In this document: positions 1-11,337 of the stretch, one piece after another
Numbering within the stretch: position 1 is the stretch's first letter
Layout: each line of letters opens with the position of its first letter
NCBI RefSeq assembly: GCF_001704415.2
Contig: NC_030812.1
Coordinates: forward strand, 55,992,593-56,056,592
Direction of reading: 5' to 3'
Length of the DNA stretch: 64,000 bases
Origin: Capra hircus
Lineage: Eukaryota > Chordata > Mammalia > Artiodactyla > Bovidae
Program-made: the position numbers and the translations under genes
Notes under the pieces: model-generated
What the model was told of the DNA's origin: nothing
The model's database searches: none
Seen by the model: the letters and a program-made list of their open reading frames with translations, nothing else

Positions 1-154
1 TTTATTTGTCTTTCCAGATGATAAAGAATGTTCCACAAGAGACAACATGCCCCAGCGGTATATCAAAACTGAGCATTGTGCTTTTACTGTAACTGTAACA
101 GCCGAAGATATTAGAGAACTGCGAACTTTCAGCAAATGAGGTATGTTAGATCCT
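1..154. other. Single-copy sequence left of the first BovB
   Basis: No repeat, gene or RNA is recognised in these bases. The BovB 3' tail begins at about 155. Confidence 0.5.
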
Positions 155-3125
155 CAGTTCAGTTCAGTTCAGTCGCTCAGTCGTGTCCGACTCTTTGTGA
201 CCCCATGAATCGCAGCACGCCAGGCCTCCCTGTCCATCACCATCTCCCGGGGTTCACTCAGACTCACGTCCATCGAGTCAGTGATGCCATCCAGGCATCT
301 CATCCTCGGTCGTCCCATTCTCCTCCTGTCCCCAATCCCTCCCAGCATCAGAGTCTTTTCCAATGAGTCAACTCTTCGCATGAGGTGGCCAAAGTACTGG
401 AGTTTCAGCTTTAGCATCATTCCTTCCAAAGAAACCCCAAGGTTGATCTCCTTCAGAATGGACTGGTTGGATCTCCTTGCAGTCCAAGGGACTCTCAAGA
501 GTCTTCTCCAACACCACAGTTCAAAAGCATCAATTCTTCGGCGCTCAGCGTTCTTCCCAGTCCAACTCTCGCATCCATACATGACCACAGGAAAAACCAT
601 AGCCTTGACTCGACGGACCTTAGTCGGCAAAGTAATGTCTCTGCTTTTGAATATACTGTCTAGGTTGGTCACAACTTTTATTCCAAGGAGTAAGCATCTT
701 TTAATATCATGGCTGCAGTCACCATCTGCAGTGATGTTGGAGCCAAAAAAATAAAGTCTGACACTGTTTCTACTGTTTCCCCATCTATTTCCCATGAAGT
801 GATGGGACCAGATGCCATGATCTTTGTTTTCTGAATGTTGAGCTTTAAGCCAACTTTTTCACTCTCCTCTTTCACTTTCATCAAGAGGCTTTTTAGCTCC
901 TCTTCTCTTTCTGCCATAAGGGTGGTGTCATCTGCATATCTGAGGTTATTGATATTTCTGCTGGCAATCTTGATTCCAGCTTGTGTTTCTTCCAGCCCAG
1001 CATTTCTCATGATGTACCCTGCATATAAGTTAAATAAGCAGGGTGACAAGCAGGTCATTACAGCCTTGACATACTCCTTTTCCTATTTGGAACCAGTCTG
1101 TTGTTCCATGTCCAGTTCTAACTGCTGCTTCCTGACCTGCATACAGATTTCTCAAGAGGCAGGTCAGGTGATCTGGTATTCCCATCTCCTTCAAAATTTT
1201 CCACAGTTTATTGTGATCCACACAGTCAAAGGCTTTGGCATAGTCAATAAAGCAGAAATAGATGTTTTTCTGGAACTCTCTTGCTTTTTTGATAATCCAG
1301 CAGATGTTGGCAATTTGATCTCTGGTTCCTCTGCCTTTTCTAAATCCAGCTTGAACATCTGGGGGTTCATAGTTCATGTACTGTGGAAGCTTGGCTTGGA
1401 GAATTTTGAGCATTACTGTACTAGTGTGTGAGATAAGTGTAATTGTGCAGTAGTTTGAGCATTCTTTGGCATTGCCTTTCTTTGGGATTGGAATGAAAAA
1501 TGACCTTTTCCAGTCCGGTGGCCCCTGCTGAGTTTTCCAAATTTGCTGGCATATTGAGTGCAGCACTTTCACAGCATCATCTTTCAGGATTTGAAATAGC
1601 TCAACTGGAATTTCTTCACCTCCACTAGCTTTGTTCATAGTGATGCTTCCTAAGGCCCACTTGACTTCTCATTCCAGGATGTCTGGCTCTAGATGAGTGA
1701 TCACACCATCGTGATTATCTGGGTCATGAAGATCTTTTTTGTACAGTTCTTCTGTGTATTCTCATCACCTTTTCTTAATATCTTCTGCTTCTGTTAGGTC
1801 CATACCATTTCTGTCCTGCATCCAGGCCATCTTTGCATGAAATCTTCCCTTGGTATCTCTAATTTTCTTGAAGAGATTTCTAGTCTTTCCCTTTCTGTTG
1901 TTTTGCTCTATTTCTTTGCATTGATTGCTGAGGAAGGCTTTCTTATCTCTCCTTGCTATTCTTTGGAACTTTGCATTCAGATCGGAGAAGGCAATGGCAC
2001 CCTACTCCAGTACTCTTGCCTGGAAAATCCCATGGACAGAGGAGCCTGGTAGGCTGCAGTCCATGGGGTCGCTGAGGGTTTGACACGTCTGAGCAACTTC
2101 ACTTTCACTTTTCACTTTCATGCATTGGAGAAGGAAATGGCAACCCACTCCAGTGTTCTTGCCTGGAGAATTCCAGAGACGGGGGAGCTTGGTGGGCTGC
2201 CATCTGTGGGGTTGCACAGAGTCGGACACGACTGAAGTGACTTAGCAGTAGCAGCATTCAGATGCTTACATCTTTCTTTTTCTCCTTTGCTTTTCACTTC
2301 TCTTCTTTTCACAGCTACTTGTAAGTCCTCCTCAGATAGCCATTTTGCTTTTTTGCATTTCTTTTCCATGGGGATGGTCTTGATCCCTGTCTCCTGTACA
2401 ATGTCATGAACCTCCGTCCATAGTTCAACAGGCATTCTTTCTATCAGATCTAGTACCTTAAATCTATTTGTCATTTCCACTGTATAGTCATAAGGGATTT
2501 GATTTAGGTCATACCTGAATGGTCTAGCGGTTTTCCCTACTTTCTTCAATTTCACTCTGAATTTGGCAATAAGGAGTTCATGATCTGAGCCACAGTCAGC
2601 TCCCAGTCTTGTTTTTGCTGACTGTATACAGCTTCTCCATCTTTCGCTGCAAAGAATATAATCAATCTGATTTTGGTGTTGACCATCTGGTGATGTCCAT
2701 CTGTAGAGCCTTGTCTTGTGTTGTTGGAGGAGGGTGTTTGCTATGACCAGTGTATTCTCTTGGCAAAACGCCATTAGCCTTTGCCCTGCTTCATTCCATA
2801 CTCCAAGGCGAAATTTACCTGTTACTCTGGTGTTTCTTGACTTCCTACTTTTGCATTCCAGTCCCCTATAATGAAAAGGACATCTTTTTTGGGTGTTAGT
2901 TCTAAAAGGTCTTATAGGTCTTCATAGAACCATTCAACTTCAGCTTCGTCAGCATTACTGGTTGGGGCATAGGCTTGGATTACTGTGATACTGAATGGTT
3001 TGCCTTGGAAATGAACAGAGATCATTCTGTCCTTTTAGAGATTGTATCCAAGTACTGCATTTCAGACTGTTTTGTTGACCATGATGGCTACTCCATTTCT
3101 TCTAAGAGATTCCTGCCTTTGCTAT
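155..3125 (-). mobile_element. BovB LINE, long 5'-truncated copy
   Basis: The BovB 3' tail (TTCAGTTCAG repeats, then the conserved CGCTCAGTCGTGTCCGACTC block) starts at about 155 and the element runs on the minus strand to about 3125. Broken frames remain: an endonuclease part (2774-2118) with DYILCS and GSDH motifs, and RT parts (1638-1030, 1058-678) with an intact YADD box, then the C-terminal region (795-169). Frames are split by frameshifts, so it is dead. It is interrupted by a Bov-tA SINE at 1983-2253. Family knowledge: BovB is an RTE-clade LINE abundant in ruminants, thought to have arrived by horizontal transfer from squamates. Confidence 0.93.
1983..2253 (+). mobile_element. Bov-tA SINE inside BovB
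   Basis: A dimeric Bov-tA: two GGAGAAGG(C/A)AATGGCA blocks, each ending in CACGACTGA-type sequence, with a short CAG-type tail. It sits in the BovB with a perfect 10-bp TSD GCATTCAGAT at 1973-1982 and 2254-2263, so it is younger than the BovB. Confidence 0.93.
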
Positions 3126-3224
3126 ACACACATTGTAACACAATAATGTGAATCAACAATGATTTTTGCAAGTCAACATTGTAAGTCAACAATGATTTTA
3201 CTTTTAGAGTGAATAACAAAATAA

Positions 3225-3693
3225 AATAATATTTATGTTTTTATTGAAGTATAGTTGATTTACAATGTAGTGCCATCTCTGCTGTATAGCAAAGTGACTA
3301 TTATACACATATGGACATTCTTTATTTAATATTCTTTTGGTTTATCACAGGATATGGATATAGATGTCTGTGCTAAACAGTAGAAATTTGTTTTTTATCC
3401 ATCCTATATATAATCATTTACATCTTCTAATCCCGCATTCCTACTTTTTCCCTCCCCTACCTGCTTCCTCCTTGGTAAGCACAAGCCTGTTCTCTATGTC
3501 TATGAGTCTGTTTCTATTTTATAGATAGGTTCATTTGTGCCATATTTCACATTCCACATATAAGTGATATCATATAGCATTTATCTTTTTTCCTGATTTA
3601 CTTCATTTAGTATTATAACCTCTAGCTGTATCCATGTTGTTGTAAATGGCATTATTTCATTCTTTTTATGGCTGAGTAGTATTCCATTGTATG
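3225..3693 (-). mobile_element. L1 3' UTR, antisense
   Basis: The artiodactyl L1 3' UTR motif series is present in antisense: ATTGAAGTATAGTTGATTTAC, then the pyrimidine-rich middle, ending with ATGGCTGAGTAGTATTCCATTG. It continues a few bases past the inserted SINE (3974 on). The 5' side is truncated. The 100 bases before it (3126-3224) show nothing recognisable. Confidence 0.8.
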
Positions 3694-3960
3694 CTGCTGC
3701 TGCTGCTGCTAAGTCGCTTCAGTCGTGTCCAACTCTGTGCAACACCATAGACGGCAGCCCAACAGGCTCCTCCGTCCCTGGGATTCTCCAGGCAAGAATA
3801 CTGGAGTGGGTTGCCATTTCCTTCTCCAATGCATGAAAGTGAAAGTGAAGTTGCTCAGTTGTATCCGACTCTTCGTGACCCCATGGACTGCAGCCTACCA
3901 GGCTCCTCCATCCATGGGAGTTTCCAGGCAAGAGTACTGGAGTACTCCATTGCCTTCTCC
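3694..3960 (-). mobile_element. Bov-tA SINE in L1 3' UTR
   Basis: Antisense Bov-tA, opening with the reversed (GCT)n tail at 3694. A perfect 13-bp TSD ATTCCATTGTATG is at 3681-3693 and 3961-3973. Confidence 0.95.
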
Positions 3961-3974
3961 ATTCCATTGTATGA

Positions 3975-4600
3975 TAATATTTTAAAGTAATATAATTCCT
4001 TTGAGAAAAAAGTGGAGAAGCGTGGGGTAAAGTATTAAAGAAAGTCAAAGAGAGCATAGCTGAGATTAAATTGAATAGGAACATGAAAATTACTGCAGAG
4101 CTGGAATTTGGACTGGTGACCAACCCCCACATTGACCAGATGTCAGATTTAATGATGACTCTTCTTGGGCAGTTATTCTCTGGTGTTTTATTCCACTGTT
4201 TTTTTGGTCTCATTTTGCCTGCCTGCTTCCATCCCCCAAATGGGCATTGCTCAGGGTCAAAAGGGAGCTTTCCAATTAGAAAGAGTTCCCCTCACCAGGA
4301 ACGGAAGAGTAGGGTAAGCAATCAGCTTCCTCAGCCTTTTGGGGTACTGCACAAATATCCCATGTTTGTTTCAACCCACTCAAACCAAAAAAAGCTGAGA
4401 CATATAGAAATATCTAGGAACAAGGAAGAAAAGCAAGGGCTGCCAATAGCAACCACACAGCAGGAGCAATCATGGTCCACAGTGACCTGCTGTCCAGCAG
4501 ATTTCGCCACAGTCACCCTGGAGATTACACAAGTTTTCACCCTGGACTCTGTGCCACCCCTTGACCCAGCACTCCAGAGTGCCCCCACTGGCAGGTAAAA
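3975..4600. other. Unassigned sequence, possibly old L1 5' region in its second half
   Basis: No gene is recognised. From about 4240 the base composition and the junction with the L1-like block at 4600 suggest an old L1 5' UTR, but I see no diagnostic motif. The open frames at 4071-4598 and 4588-4331 overlap on opposite strands and lack domain signals. Confidence 0.35.
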
Positions 4601-5060
4601 GTCTTCCCTTACTGAAGTCAGCCCACAAAGTCTGGAAAAGAGGACTGCTTCTTCAAATGCACAGACATCTGCACAAGGCTACAAGTATCACAAAGAATCA
4701 GGGAAACATGACTCTACCAAAAGATTACAGTAAAGCTCTCATAAGTAGCCCTGAAGAAATGAAGATGCTGGAACTGCCCAACAAATAGTTCAAAATAATA
4801 GATCAAAAAGATGCTTACATTGCTACAAGAGAACACAGACAATTTAATGATATCAGAAAAACAGCACGAGAACAAAATGAAAAGTTGAAAAAAGAGAAAA
4901 CAAAAGAACCAAGCAGAAATATTGGAGCTAGAGAACAAAGTGATTGAACAAAATAATTTGATAGACAATTCCAGCAGCAGACTTAATCAAGCAGAAGATA
5001 AAATAGATGAGCCTGAAGATGGATCAATTGAAATTATCCAGAGAAGTAGAAAGAAAATTA
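4600..5060 (+). mobile_element. L1 5'/ORF1 start region, fragment
   Basis: This stretch reads like the segment around the start of L1 ORF1 in older families: GGGAAACATGACTCTACCAA, then a CCTGAAGAAATGAAGAT..GAACTGCC block, then an A-rich coiled-coil-coding stretch. Stops break it, and no complete ORF1 survives. Confidence 0.6.
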
Positions 5061-5074
5061 GGCTCTAAGCTCTG

Positions 5075-5640
5075 AATCAGCCTCCCTCACCAGTGGGCAG
5101 ACGACAGCTCCAGAACAACTGTAGCCACCCACACCCAACCAGCCCACTCACAAGCAGACCCTGGGACTGGCTGAACCCCAGCCTCACACACCAGTGTGTG
5201 AACATCAGCCCCAGTACAACCACATCCCTGTAGCCTGTGGGCCCAACTCACCCACCAGCAGACCAACACAAGTTTTGGGAACCCCAGACCTTGCAGCCAA
5301 ATGTATCAGGAACTGGCTCCACCCACCAGTGATTTGATACCAGCTCTGGGACCTCTTGACCCTGAAGCCAGACACCAGGAGATGGCTCTGCCTGCCAGTG
5401 GGCTTGCACAAGCACCAGGACCTGGTGGACAGGCACCATCCCTGGGACCTCCTGAACCCAACCCCACCCACCAGTGAGCCAGTTAGTGACAGGGCCCCCT
5501 GGGGTTCCTCGCCAGCTGCCTTGTGACCCAAATCATTAAGGAGTAGCCAGCAGTCTCTGCACAAGGCAGAGCCTAGCAACCAACCAGACCAGGGGGCCAG
5601 CCAACCCTACCAGATTGCCCAAAGTAGTCACCCACCACAA
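5075..5640 (+). repeat. Degenerate tandem repeat in an L1 5' UTR
   Basis: A GC-rich stretch is built of imperfect units of roughly 60-75 bp, each carrying CCCACCAGTG- and ACCAGGACCT-like blocks (for example near 5085, 5185, 5320, 5390, 5465). This is the kind of VNTR found in L1 5' UTRs. It leads directly into the L1 block 5640-5950. The overlapping open frames on the minus strand are by-products of the low stop density. Confidence 0.6.
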
Positions 5641-5963
5641 CAGAAGGACCCATGCGGTCTGCTTAAGGGGAATTCTGAGAGCATATAGCTCTGGTGGCAA
5701 GAAGAAAATATGCTGCTGGGATACACAGAACATTTTCTACAAAAAGCCATTTCTCCAAGGCAGGGAAATATAACCAGATATGATACATGAAAACAGATAT
5801 TAATACATGAAATAAAAAATGGTAAATTAGGCAAAAATTAGGCAATAGCAGAATATTAACAAATTAAGAAACAAAATAAAATCCCAGAGGAAGAAGATCT
5901 AAGTGAAATGGAGATAGATAATCTACCTAAGACAGGGCTCAAAGCAGTGATCATTATCAAAGC
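5640..5963 (+). mobile_element. L1 5' UTR / ORF1 start, copy A
   Basis: The sequence from the AGAAGGACC..GCGGTCTGCTTAAG block to CTAAGACAGGGCTCAAAGCAG is the same L1 segment seen again at 7560-7960 (copy B), with moderate divergence. It is cut at 5963 by a CHR SINE. Confidence 0.65.
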
Positions 5964-6235
5964 GGGGCTCACTGGTAGCCCAGTGGCTAAGAATCTGCCT
6001 TCCAATGCAGAGGATGCAGATTCTATCCCTAGTTGGGGAACTGAAATCCCATATGCTGTGGGGCAACTAAGTTTGTGCACTGCAACTAGAAAGCTTGCTT
6101 GCCACAACTAAAGAAGCCTGCTTACCACAATGAGAAGCTCACAAGCCACAACTAGAGAAAGCCCTTGGGCTGCAACAAAGAGCCTGTGTGCCACAACAGA
6201 GACCCAGCACAGTCCAAAAAATGATTTTTAAGGAA
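5964..6235 (+). mobile_element. CHR-type tRNA-derived SINE
   Basis: It has the cetartiodactyl CHR SINE pattern: GGGGCTCACTGGTAGCCCAGTGGCTAAG tRNA-like head (A/B-box remnants), then repeated CACAACTA/CTGCAACTAG body, and an A-rich tail near 6215-6235. Confidence 0.8.
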
Positions 6236-6249
6236 AATAGACATTGGAG

Positions 6250-6525
6250 TGGAGCGGGCAATGGCACCCCACTCCAGTACTCTTGCCTGGAAAATCCCCA
6301 GGGCGGAGGAGGTTGGTAGGCTGCAGTCCATGGGGTTGCTAAGAGTCGGACACGACTGAGCGACTTCACTTTCACTTTTCGCTTTCATGCATTGGAGAAG
6401 GAAATGGCAACCCACTCCACTGTTCTTGCCTGGAGAATCCCAGGAATGGGAGAGCCTGGTGGGCTGCCATCTATGGGGTTGCACAGAGTTGGACACGACT
6501 GAAGCGACATAGCAGCAGCCGCAGC
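6250..6525 (+). mobile_element. Bov-tA SINE
   Basis: Full dimeric Bov-tA with a (GCA)n-type end. A perfect 11-bp TSD AGACATTGGAG is at 6239-6249 and 6526-6536. Confidence 0.95.
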
Positions 6526-6536
6526 AGACATTGGAG

Positions 6537-7482
6537 ACCGTCTGCAGCATTGTGTATTACCAAAGGTTTGGCGACAAATTTTCAAGAAGCCTGACCCAGA
6601 TATCTTGGGAAAATTGTCTAATCAGATGTCATCTGCTTCGATTCCAGGAAATCTTTACTTTTAGGTTAACAGATGATATAGAGGTCCAGTCAATGTTCAG
6701 TCCTTTCTTTAAGTGTATCACATGAATCCAGGGGTCTATTCCTTGGGGTTCGGTAGCATAGGTGTTGCTGAGCAGCACCTGATAGGGACCTCTCCAAAAA
6801 GGTTGAAAGGAGTTATTCTGAAGGTATCTTTTGCAGAAGATGAAATCTCCAGTTTCCAACTTATGATACTTAAGGTCTTCATCTCCTGAGAGTCCACTGT
6901 GAAAAGCCTGCTCTACCAAAACATGGTTATTTTTCATAGAAACATTTAAGCCTTTGCAATACTGGAATATCTCTCCTTTTATCGGTTGTGGGTCAAAATA
7001 AGTAGGAGTAAACTGTGTTAGGTGTCCTGTACTATCTCAAAGGATGAGAGTTTATGAGTTCCAAAAGGGGCAAATGCAAGATTTAAAACTACCAACGTTA
7101 ATGCTTTTGGCCAACGTATTTGGAGAGTCTCTACAAATTTTGCCAAATGAGTTTTAATACTACAGTTGGTGCATTAAACTAAGCCAGCCAAATGAGGATG
7201 GTAATCACAGTAAAGGTGTTGTAAAACTGGCCAAACAGTGCAAATTTGCCAGTATAATGGGTTCCTTGATCACTATGTAGTTTGAGAGGAGTTCCCCAGG
7301 TAGAGTTTATGTTTTCCAAATGGAATTTAGTCACAGAAGAGGCAGAAGCTTGTTTGCAAAAGAAGGCTTCAGTCCAGTGTGAAAACATACAGATAATGAC
7401 TAAAACATATTTATATCCACTAGACATGGGGAGTTGTAAGAAATCTATCTGCCAGACCTCGATGCTCCGTTAGGCAGTTTAT
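6537..7482 (-). pseudogene. Endogenous retrovirus pol remnant: integrase region
   Basis: Read on the minus strand, 7427-7179 resembles the integrase catalytic core of gammaretrovirus-like pol (a YVLVIICMFS(H)WTEAF-type segment and an LHSDQGTHYTG-type segment). 6937-6629 resembles the integrase C-terminal domain (TGDFIFCKRY, FWRGPYQVLL). Frameshifts and gaps separate the two, so the product is dead. It belongs with the RNase H (8120-8455), RT (10700-11330) and gag (14188-14400) shards further right, all in the same order and strand. Confidence 0.85.
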
Positions 7483-8118
7483 AATGTCAGAGAGCAAGCC
7501 AAGCCAAGTGGGTACCCAATTCTACACACCAGCAGGCTGTCACAAGCCCCAGGACACACTTGGGCCCAGCCCCACCTACCAGCCTGCCCACAGTTGTCAC
7601 TTTGTCACAACAGAAAGGACCACGCAGCCCACATAGGGACGACCTTAGAGAATATAGCTCTGATGACCAGAGGAGAGTGTACTGCTGGGCCCCAAGGGCA
7701 TCTCCTCCATCAGGCCACTTCTCCAAGACTGGGAAATGTAGGCAGCCTATCTATTAGTAATCCACAGAAATGAAAACAGAGAACTAGTCAAAATGAGGAT
7801 GCAGAGGAAGATATTCCAAATGAAAGAACAAGACAAAACCCCAGAAGAACTAAGCAAAGTGGAGACAAGCAATCTATCCAGAAAAGAATTCAAGGTAATG
7901 ATCATAAATATGTTCAACAAACTTGGAACAAGAATGGACAAACACAGTGAGAAGTTTAACAAAGAGTTAGAAAATACACAGAAGAACCAAACAGAGCTAA
8001 AGGGTACAATAATTAAGTTTAAAATACACTAGAAGGAGTCAACAGTAGATAATACGGACGAATGAATCGGTGAATTTGAAGAGAATAGTAGAAGTCACCA
8101 AAACTGAACAGAAAATGT
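7483..8118 (+). mobile_element. L1 5' UTR / ORF1 start, copy B, inserted in the ERV
   Basis: This is the same L1 segment as 5555-5950: the CACAACAGAAAGGACCACGC block, ATATAGCTCTG, ACTTCTCCAAG, then an A-rich ORF1 start with an open frame 7793-8032 rich in Lys/Glu (coiled-coil-like). It separates the integrase shard from the RNase H shard of the ERV, so it inserted after the retrovirus. No TSD was found. Confidence 0.65.
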
Positions 8119-8455
8119 ATTTACTATCAACATAAATACGGGCCCAGGTTTGTCCTGGGCTAAAGTGCAAGCCTACGTAAGAGCATATAATTCAGACAGT
8201 TGGGCCAGAGTTGCCGTCAGGTAAAGATACTGTCTTAACAACATCAAAAGAAGTTGCAGTAGCATACTTAGCACGGTATTTGCATCATCACCTTTTAAGT
8301 AAGAGCCATCAGTGAACTATAAGAAGTTAGTGTTACCTAAAGGCATTTCCTGTAGATCGTCACAGTAGTCAGAAGATGAACTGTCAGCCTTAAGAAACTG
8401 TGATGGACTTTGTTGGTAATGAAGGGGAAAAGAGACAAAGGGGATGAAAGCATGC
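8119..8455 (-). pseudogene. Endogenous retrovirus pol remnant: RNase H region
   Basis: On the minus strand a FTDGS motif (around 8320) is followed, after frame changes, by an ELYALT-type motif and a LAQDK-type motif (around 8160-8200). This is the normal order in gammaretroviral RNase H. There is no open frame. It is the middle shard of the same provirus as 6537-7482. Confidence 0.7.
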
Positions 8456-8756
8456 AAAACTTCCAGCTGAAAATACATAAGTCATGGGGATATATTATAC
8501 AGCATGCCAATTCTATTAACACTGTATTGCATAGTGAAATTTGCTAAAAGAATAAACCTTTAATGTTCTCATGACAAGAGAAACAAATTCTGTAACTGTG
8601 TATGGGGATGGATGTTAACCAGATTTATTGCGGTGATTATGTCACAATATAAACAAATATGAAATCATTACACTGTACACCTAAAACTAATCTAATGTAT
8701 AATATACACATTATAATGTATAATCTAAGGTATAATGTCAATTATACTCAATTTTT
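8456..8756 (+). mobile_element. L1 3' UTR fragment
   Basis: The old L1 3' UTR sequence (GTCATGGGGATATATTATACAG..., GTGATGGATGTTAACC-like, TACACCTAAAACTAAT...) ends in an A/T-rich tail that resumes after the inserted L1 at 10213-10235. Confidence 0.75.
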
Positions 8757-10212
8757 TTAATTTATTTTTTATTTTTTTATTTTTTTAATTTAAAAATCTT
8801 TAATTCTTACATGCGTTCCCAAACATGAACCCCCCTCCCACCTCCCTCCCCATAACATCTCTCTGGGTCATCCCCATGCACCAGCCCCAAGCGTGCTGTA
8901 TCCTGCGTCAGACATAGACTGGCGATTTAATTCTTACATGATAGTATACATGTTAGAATGCCATTCTCCCAAATCATCCCACCCTCTCCCTCTCCCTCTG
9001 AGTCTAAAAGTCCGTTACACACATCTGTGTCTTTTTTGCTGTCTTGCATACAGGGTCGTCATTGCCATCTTTCTAAATTCCGTATATATGTGTTAGTATA
9101 CTGTATTGGTGTTTTTCTTTCTGGCTCACTTCACTCTGTATAATCGGCTCCAGTTTCATCCATCTCATCAGAACTGATTCAAATGAATTCTTTTTAATGG
9201 CTGGGTAATACTCCATTGTGTATATGTATCACAGCTTTCTTATCCATTCATCTGCTGATGGACATCTAGGTTGTTTCCATGTCCTGGCTATTATAAACAG
9301 TGCTGCGATGAACATTGGGGTACATGTGTCTCTTTCAATTCTGGTTTCCTCGGTGTGTATGCCCAGCAGTGGGATTGCTGGGTCATAAGGTAGTTCTATT
9401 TGCAATTTTTTAAGGAATCTCCACACTGTTCTCCATAGTGGCTGTACTAGTTTGCATTCCCACCAACAGTGTAAGAGGGTTCCCTTTTCTCCACATCCTC
9501 TCCAGCATTTATTGCTTGCAGATTTTTGGATCGCAGCCATTCTGACTGGTATGAAGTGGTACCTCATTGTGGTTTTGATTTGCATTTCTCTAATAATGAG
9601 TGATGTTGAGCATCTTTTCATGTGTTTGTTAGCCATCCGTATGTCTTCTTTGGAGAAATGTCTATTTAGTTCTTTGGCCCATTTTTTGATTGGGTCGTTT
9701 ATTTTTCTGGAATTGAGCTGCATAAGTTGCTTGTATATTTTTGAGATTAGTTGTTTGTCAGTTGCTTCATTTACTATTATTTTCTCCCATTCAGAAGGCT
9801 GTCTTTTCACCTTGCTTATATTTTCCTTTGTTGTGCAGAAGCTTTTAATTTTAATTAGATCCCATTTGTTTATTTTTGCTTTTATTTCCAGAATTCTGGG
9901 AGGTGGATCATAGAGGATCCTGCTGTGATTTATGTCTGAGAGTGTTTTGCCTATGTTCTCCTCTAGGAGTTTTATAGTTTCTGGTCTTACATTTAGATCT
10001 TTAATCCATTTTGAGTTTATTTTTGTGTGCGGTGTTAGAAAGTGATCTAGTTTCATTCTTTTGCAAGTGGTTGACCAGTTTTCCCAGCACCACTTGTTAA
10101 AGAGATTGTCTTTACTCCATTGTATATTCTTGCCTCCTTTGTCAAAGATAAGGTGTCCATATGTGTGTGGATTTATCTCTGGGCTTTCTATTTTGTTCCA
10201 TTGATCTATATG
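8757..10212 (-). mobile_element. Young ruminant L1, 5'-truncated
   Basis: The 3' end is the T-rich start at 8757. The 3' UTR and ORF2 3' part follow on the minus strand and end abruptly at 10212. A 15-bp TSD TTATACTCAATTTTT at 8742-8756 and 10213-10227 frames it inside an older L1 3' UTR. Little decay is visible. Confidence 0.93.
9229..10056 (-). pseudogene. L1 ORF2 C-terminal fragment
   Basis: 275 open codons match the end of L1 ORF2p, which in intact elements supplies endonuclease and reverse transcriptase. This part lies after the RT domain. It carries the C-terminal cysteine-rich motif CWRGCGEKGTLLHCWWEC (C-x3-C-x7-H-x4-C-like) and LLGIHTEETRIERDTCTPM. The frame stops at a TGA (reverse complement of TCA at 9229-9231) where L1 normally has a TGG after SADEWIRKL, so the true C-terminus is cut short. 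Endonuclease and RT are missing because the element is 5'-truncated. Confidence 0.9.
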
Positions 10213-10227
10213 TTATACTCAATTTTT

Positions 10228-10485
10228 AAAAAAGAATAACAAGTATAAAATGAGTTCTGCTGAAATATGGACATGGAGGTATTTTTAATCCTTCCCTGAG
10301 AATCATTTAAATTTATATAATTTTTATTGAAATGATATCAAAAATGAGTAGCAAGCTTAAGATTACCACAATATAAAGGAGTAATGTGAGGGGCAATAAC
10401 AAAAAGACTTCATAAGAGTTGAGGTGACTGACTAAGAAATGTTGAGTGTGGTGAGAGTTCAGGAAGGATTCTACTGACATGTACA
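10228..10485. other. Unassigned spacer between L1 pieces
   Basis: After the end of the old L1 tail at about 10235 there is A/T-rich sequence without a recognised repeat or gene. Confidence 0.4.
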
Positions 10486-10692
10486 AATGCTATTTTTAAA
10501 ATGGATAGCCAGCAGGGACCTGTTATACACCACAGAAACTCTGCTCGATATCCTGTAATAACCTAAATGGGAAAATAATTTGAAAAAGAATAGATGCATG
10601 TATATGCATAACTGAATCATTTTGTTGTACACCTGACACTAACACAACATTGTTAATCAACACTACTCCAAAATAAAAGTTAAAAAAAAAAG
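10486..10692 (+). mobile_element. L1 3' end with poly(A) tail
   Basis: Artiodactyl L1 3' UTR: GCAGGGACCTGTTATACACC, AACCTAAATGGGAAAA, GTACACCTGACACTAACAC, then AATAAAAGTT and an A run at 10681-10691. Confidence 0.8.
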
Positions 10693-10699
10693 AGTTTAC

Positions 10700-11330
10700 T
10701 TTCAGTGGGAATAGATTTAGTAATACATGAGCATTAGGGATAACAGGGTATGGGATAAAAACATTATTTATTGCTCAGGCCAGGACAAATCTCCACCCTG
10801 ATCCTTAGGTTTTCTTACTGGTAAAATAGGAGTGTTAAAGGGGCTAGTGCAAGGAATAATGAGGCCTTGAGCCTTCTAACAGCAGCAGCAGAGCCTTTTA
10901 ATCTTTTATTATGAACTTTATGCCTTGAAGGCTTTCTTTACTGAAAGGGAATTGATTAATTCTGGGAAGAGGTTTTGAGAGATCTATTTGAATTTTGATG
11001 GGAGATGCACTGTAAATTTTGCCAATATCATTTGGAGATTTTACCTATAAGGATGGTAGTCGATTCAATAGAGACAAATGATGGATGTTTCCAGAATCAG
11101 CTCTAGTACTATCAGAAATAAAACAAGTAAAAGATGTCAAAATGATATTTAATTCAACTGATGGTTTACTTTGATGACTACTGTCAAATTCTAGAATTAT
11201 TTCCTCTTTTGGAGAGAAAGAAATTCTGGTGTAATACTTTAAAGAACTCTCAAATACAGAATGAAGATCGGAATGGGCAAGGCCAGAGTTCCTAAGGAAA
11301 AAAAGGTGTGTCTCTTTCAAAGGGTCTAAG
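10700..11330 (-). pseudogene. Endogenous retrovirus pol remnant: RT N-terminal region
   Basis: Minus-strand reading near 10990-10880 gives an INQFPFSKESLQGI-type segment, like the start of gammaretroviral RT (QYPxSxEAxxGI). Near 10830 a PILPVRKP-type motif follows, and near 10760 a PYPVIPN-type motif, the usual order in RT fingers. The open frame 11320-11045 just upstream is where protease would lie, but I see no firm DTG motif. No catalytic YxDD part survives. The shard is truncated on the left by an L1 end. Confidence 0.65.
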
Positions 11331-11337
11331 TTCAGTT

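Noticed and set aside
169..2774. Long plus- and minus-strand ORFs (for example 208, 202 and 218 aa) as host genes
   Set aside because: They are BovB endonuclease/RT remnants (minus) or shadows on the opposite strand (plus), recognisable by YADD, GSDH and the conserved BovB 3' tail.
5087..5845. Minus-strand Trp/Val/Leu-rich ORFs
   Set aside because: They are products of a GC-rich degenerate tandem repeat in an L1 5' UTR; no stop pressure and no domain.
9452..9913. 153-aa plus-strand ORF as a membrane protein
   Set aside because: It is the antisense shadow of L1 ORF2.
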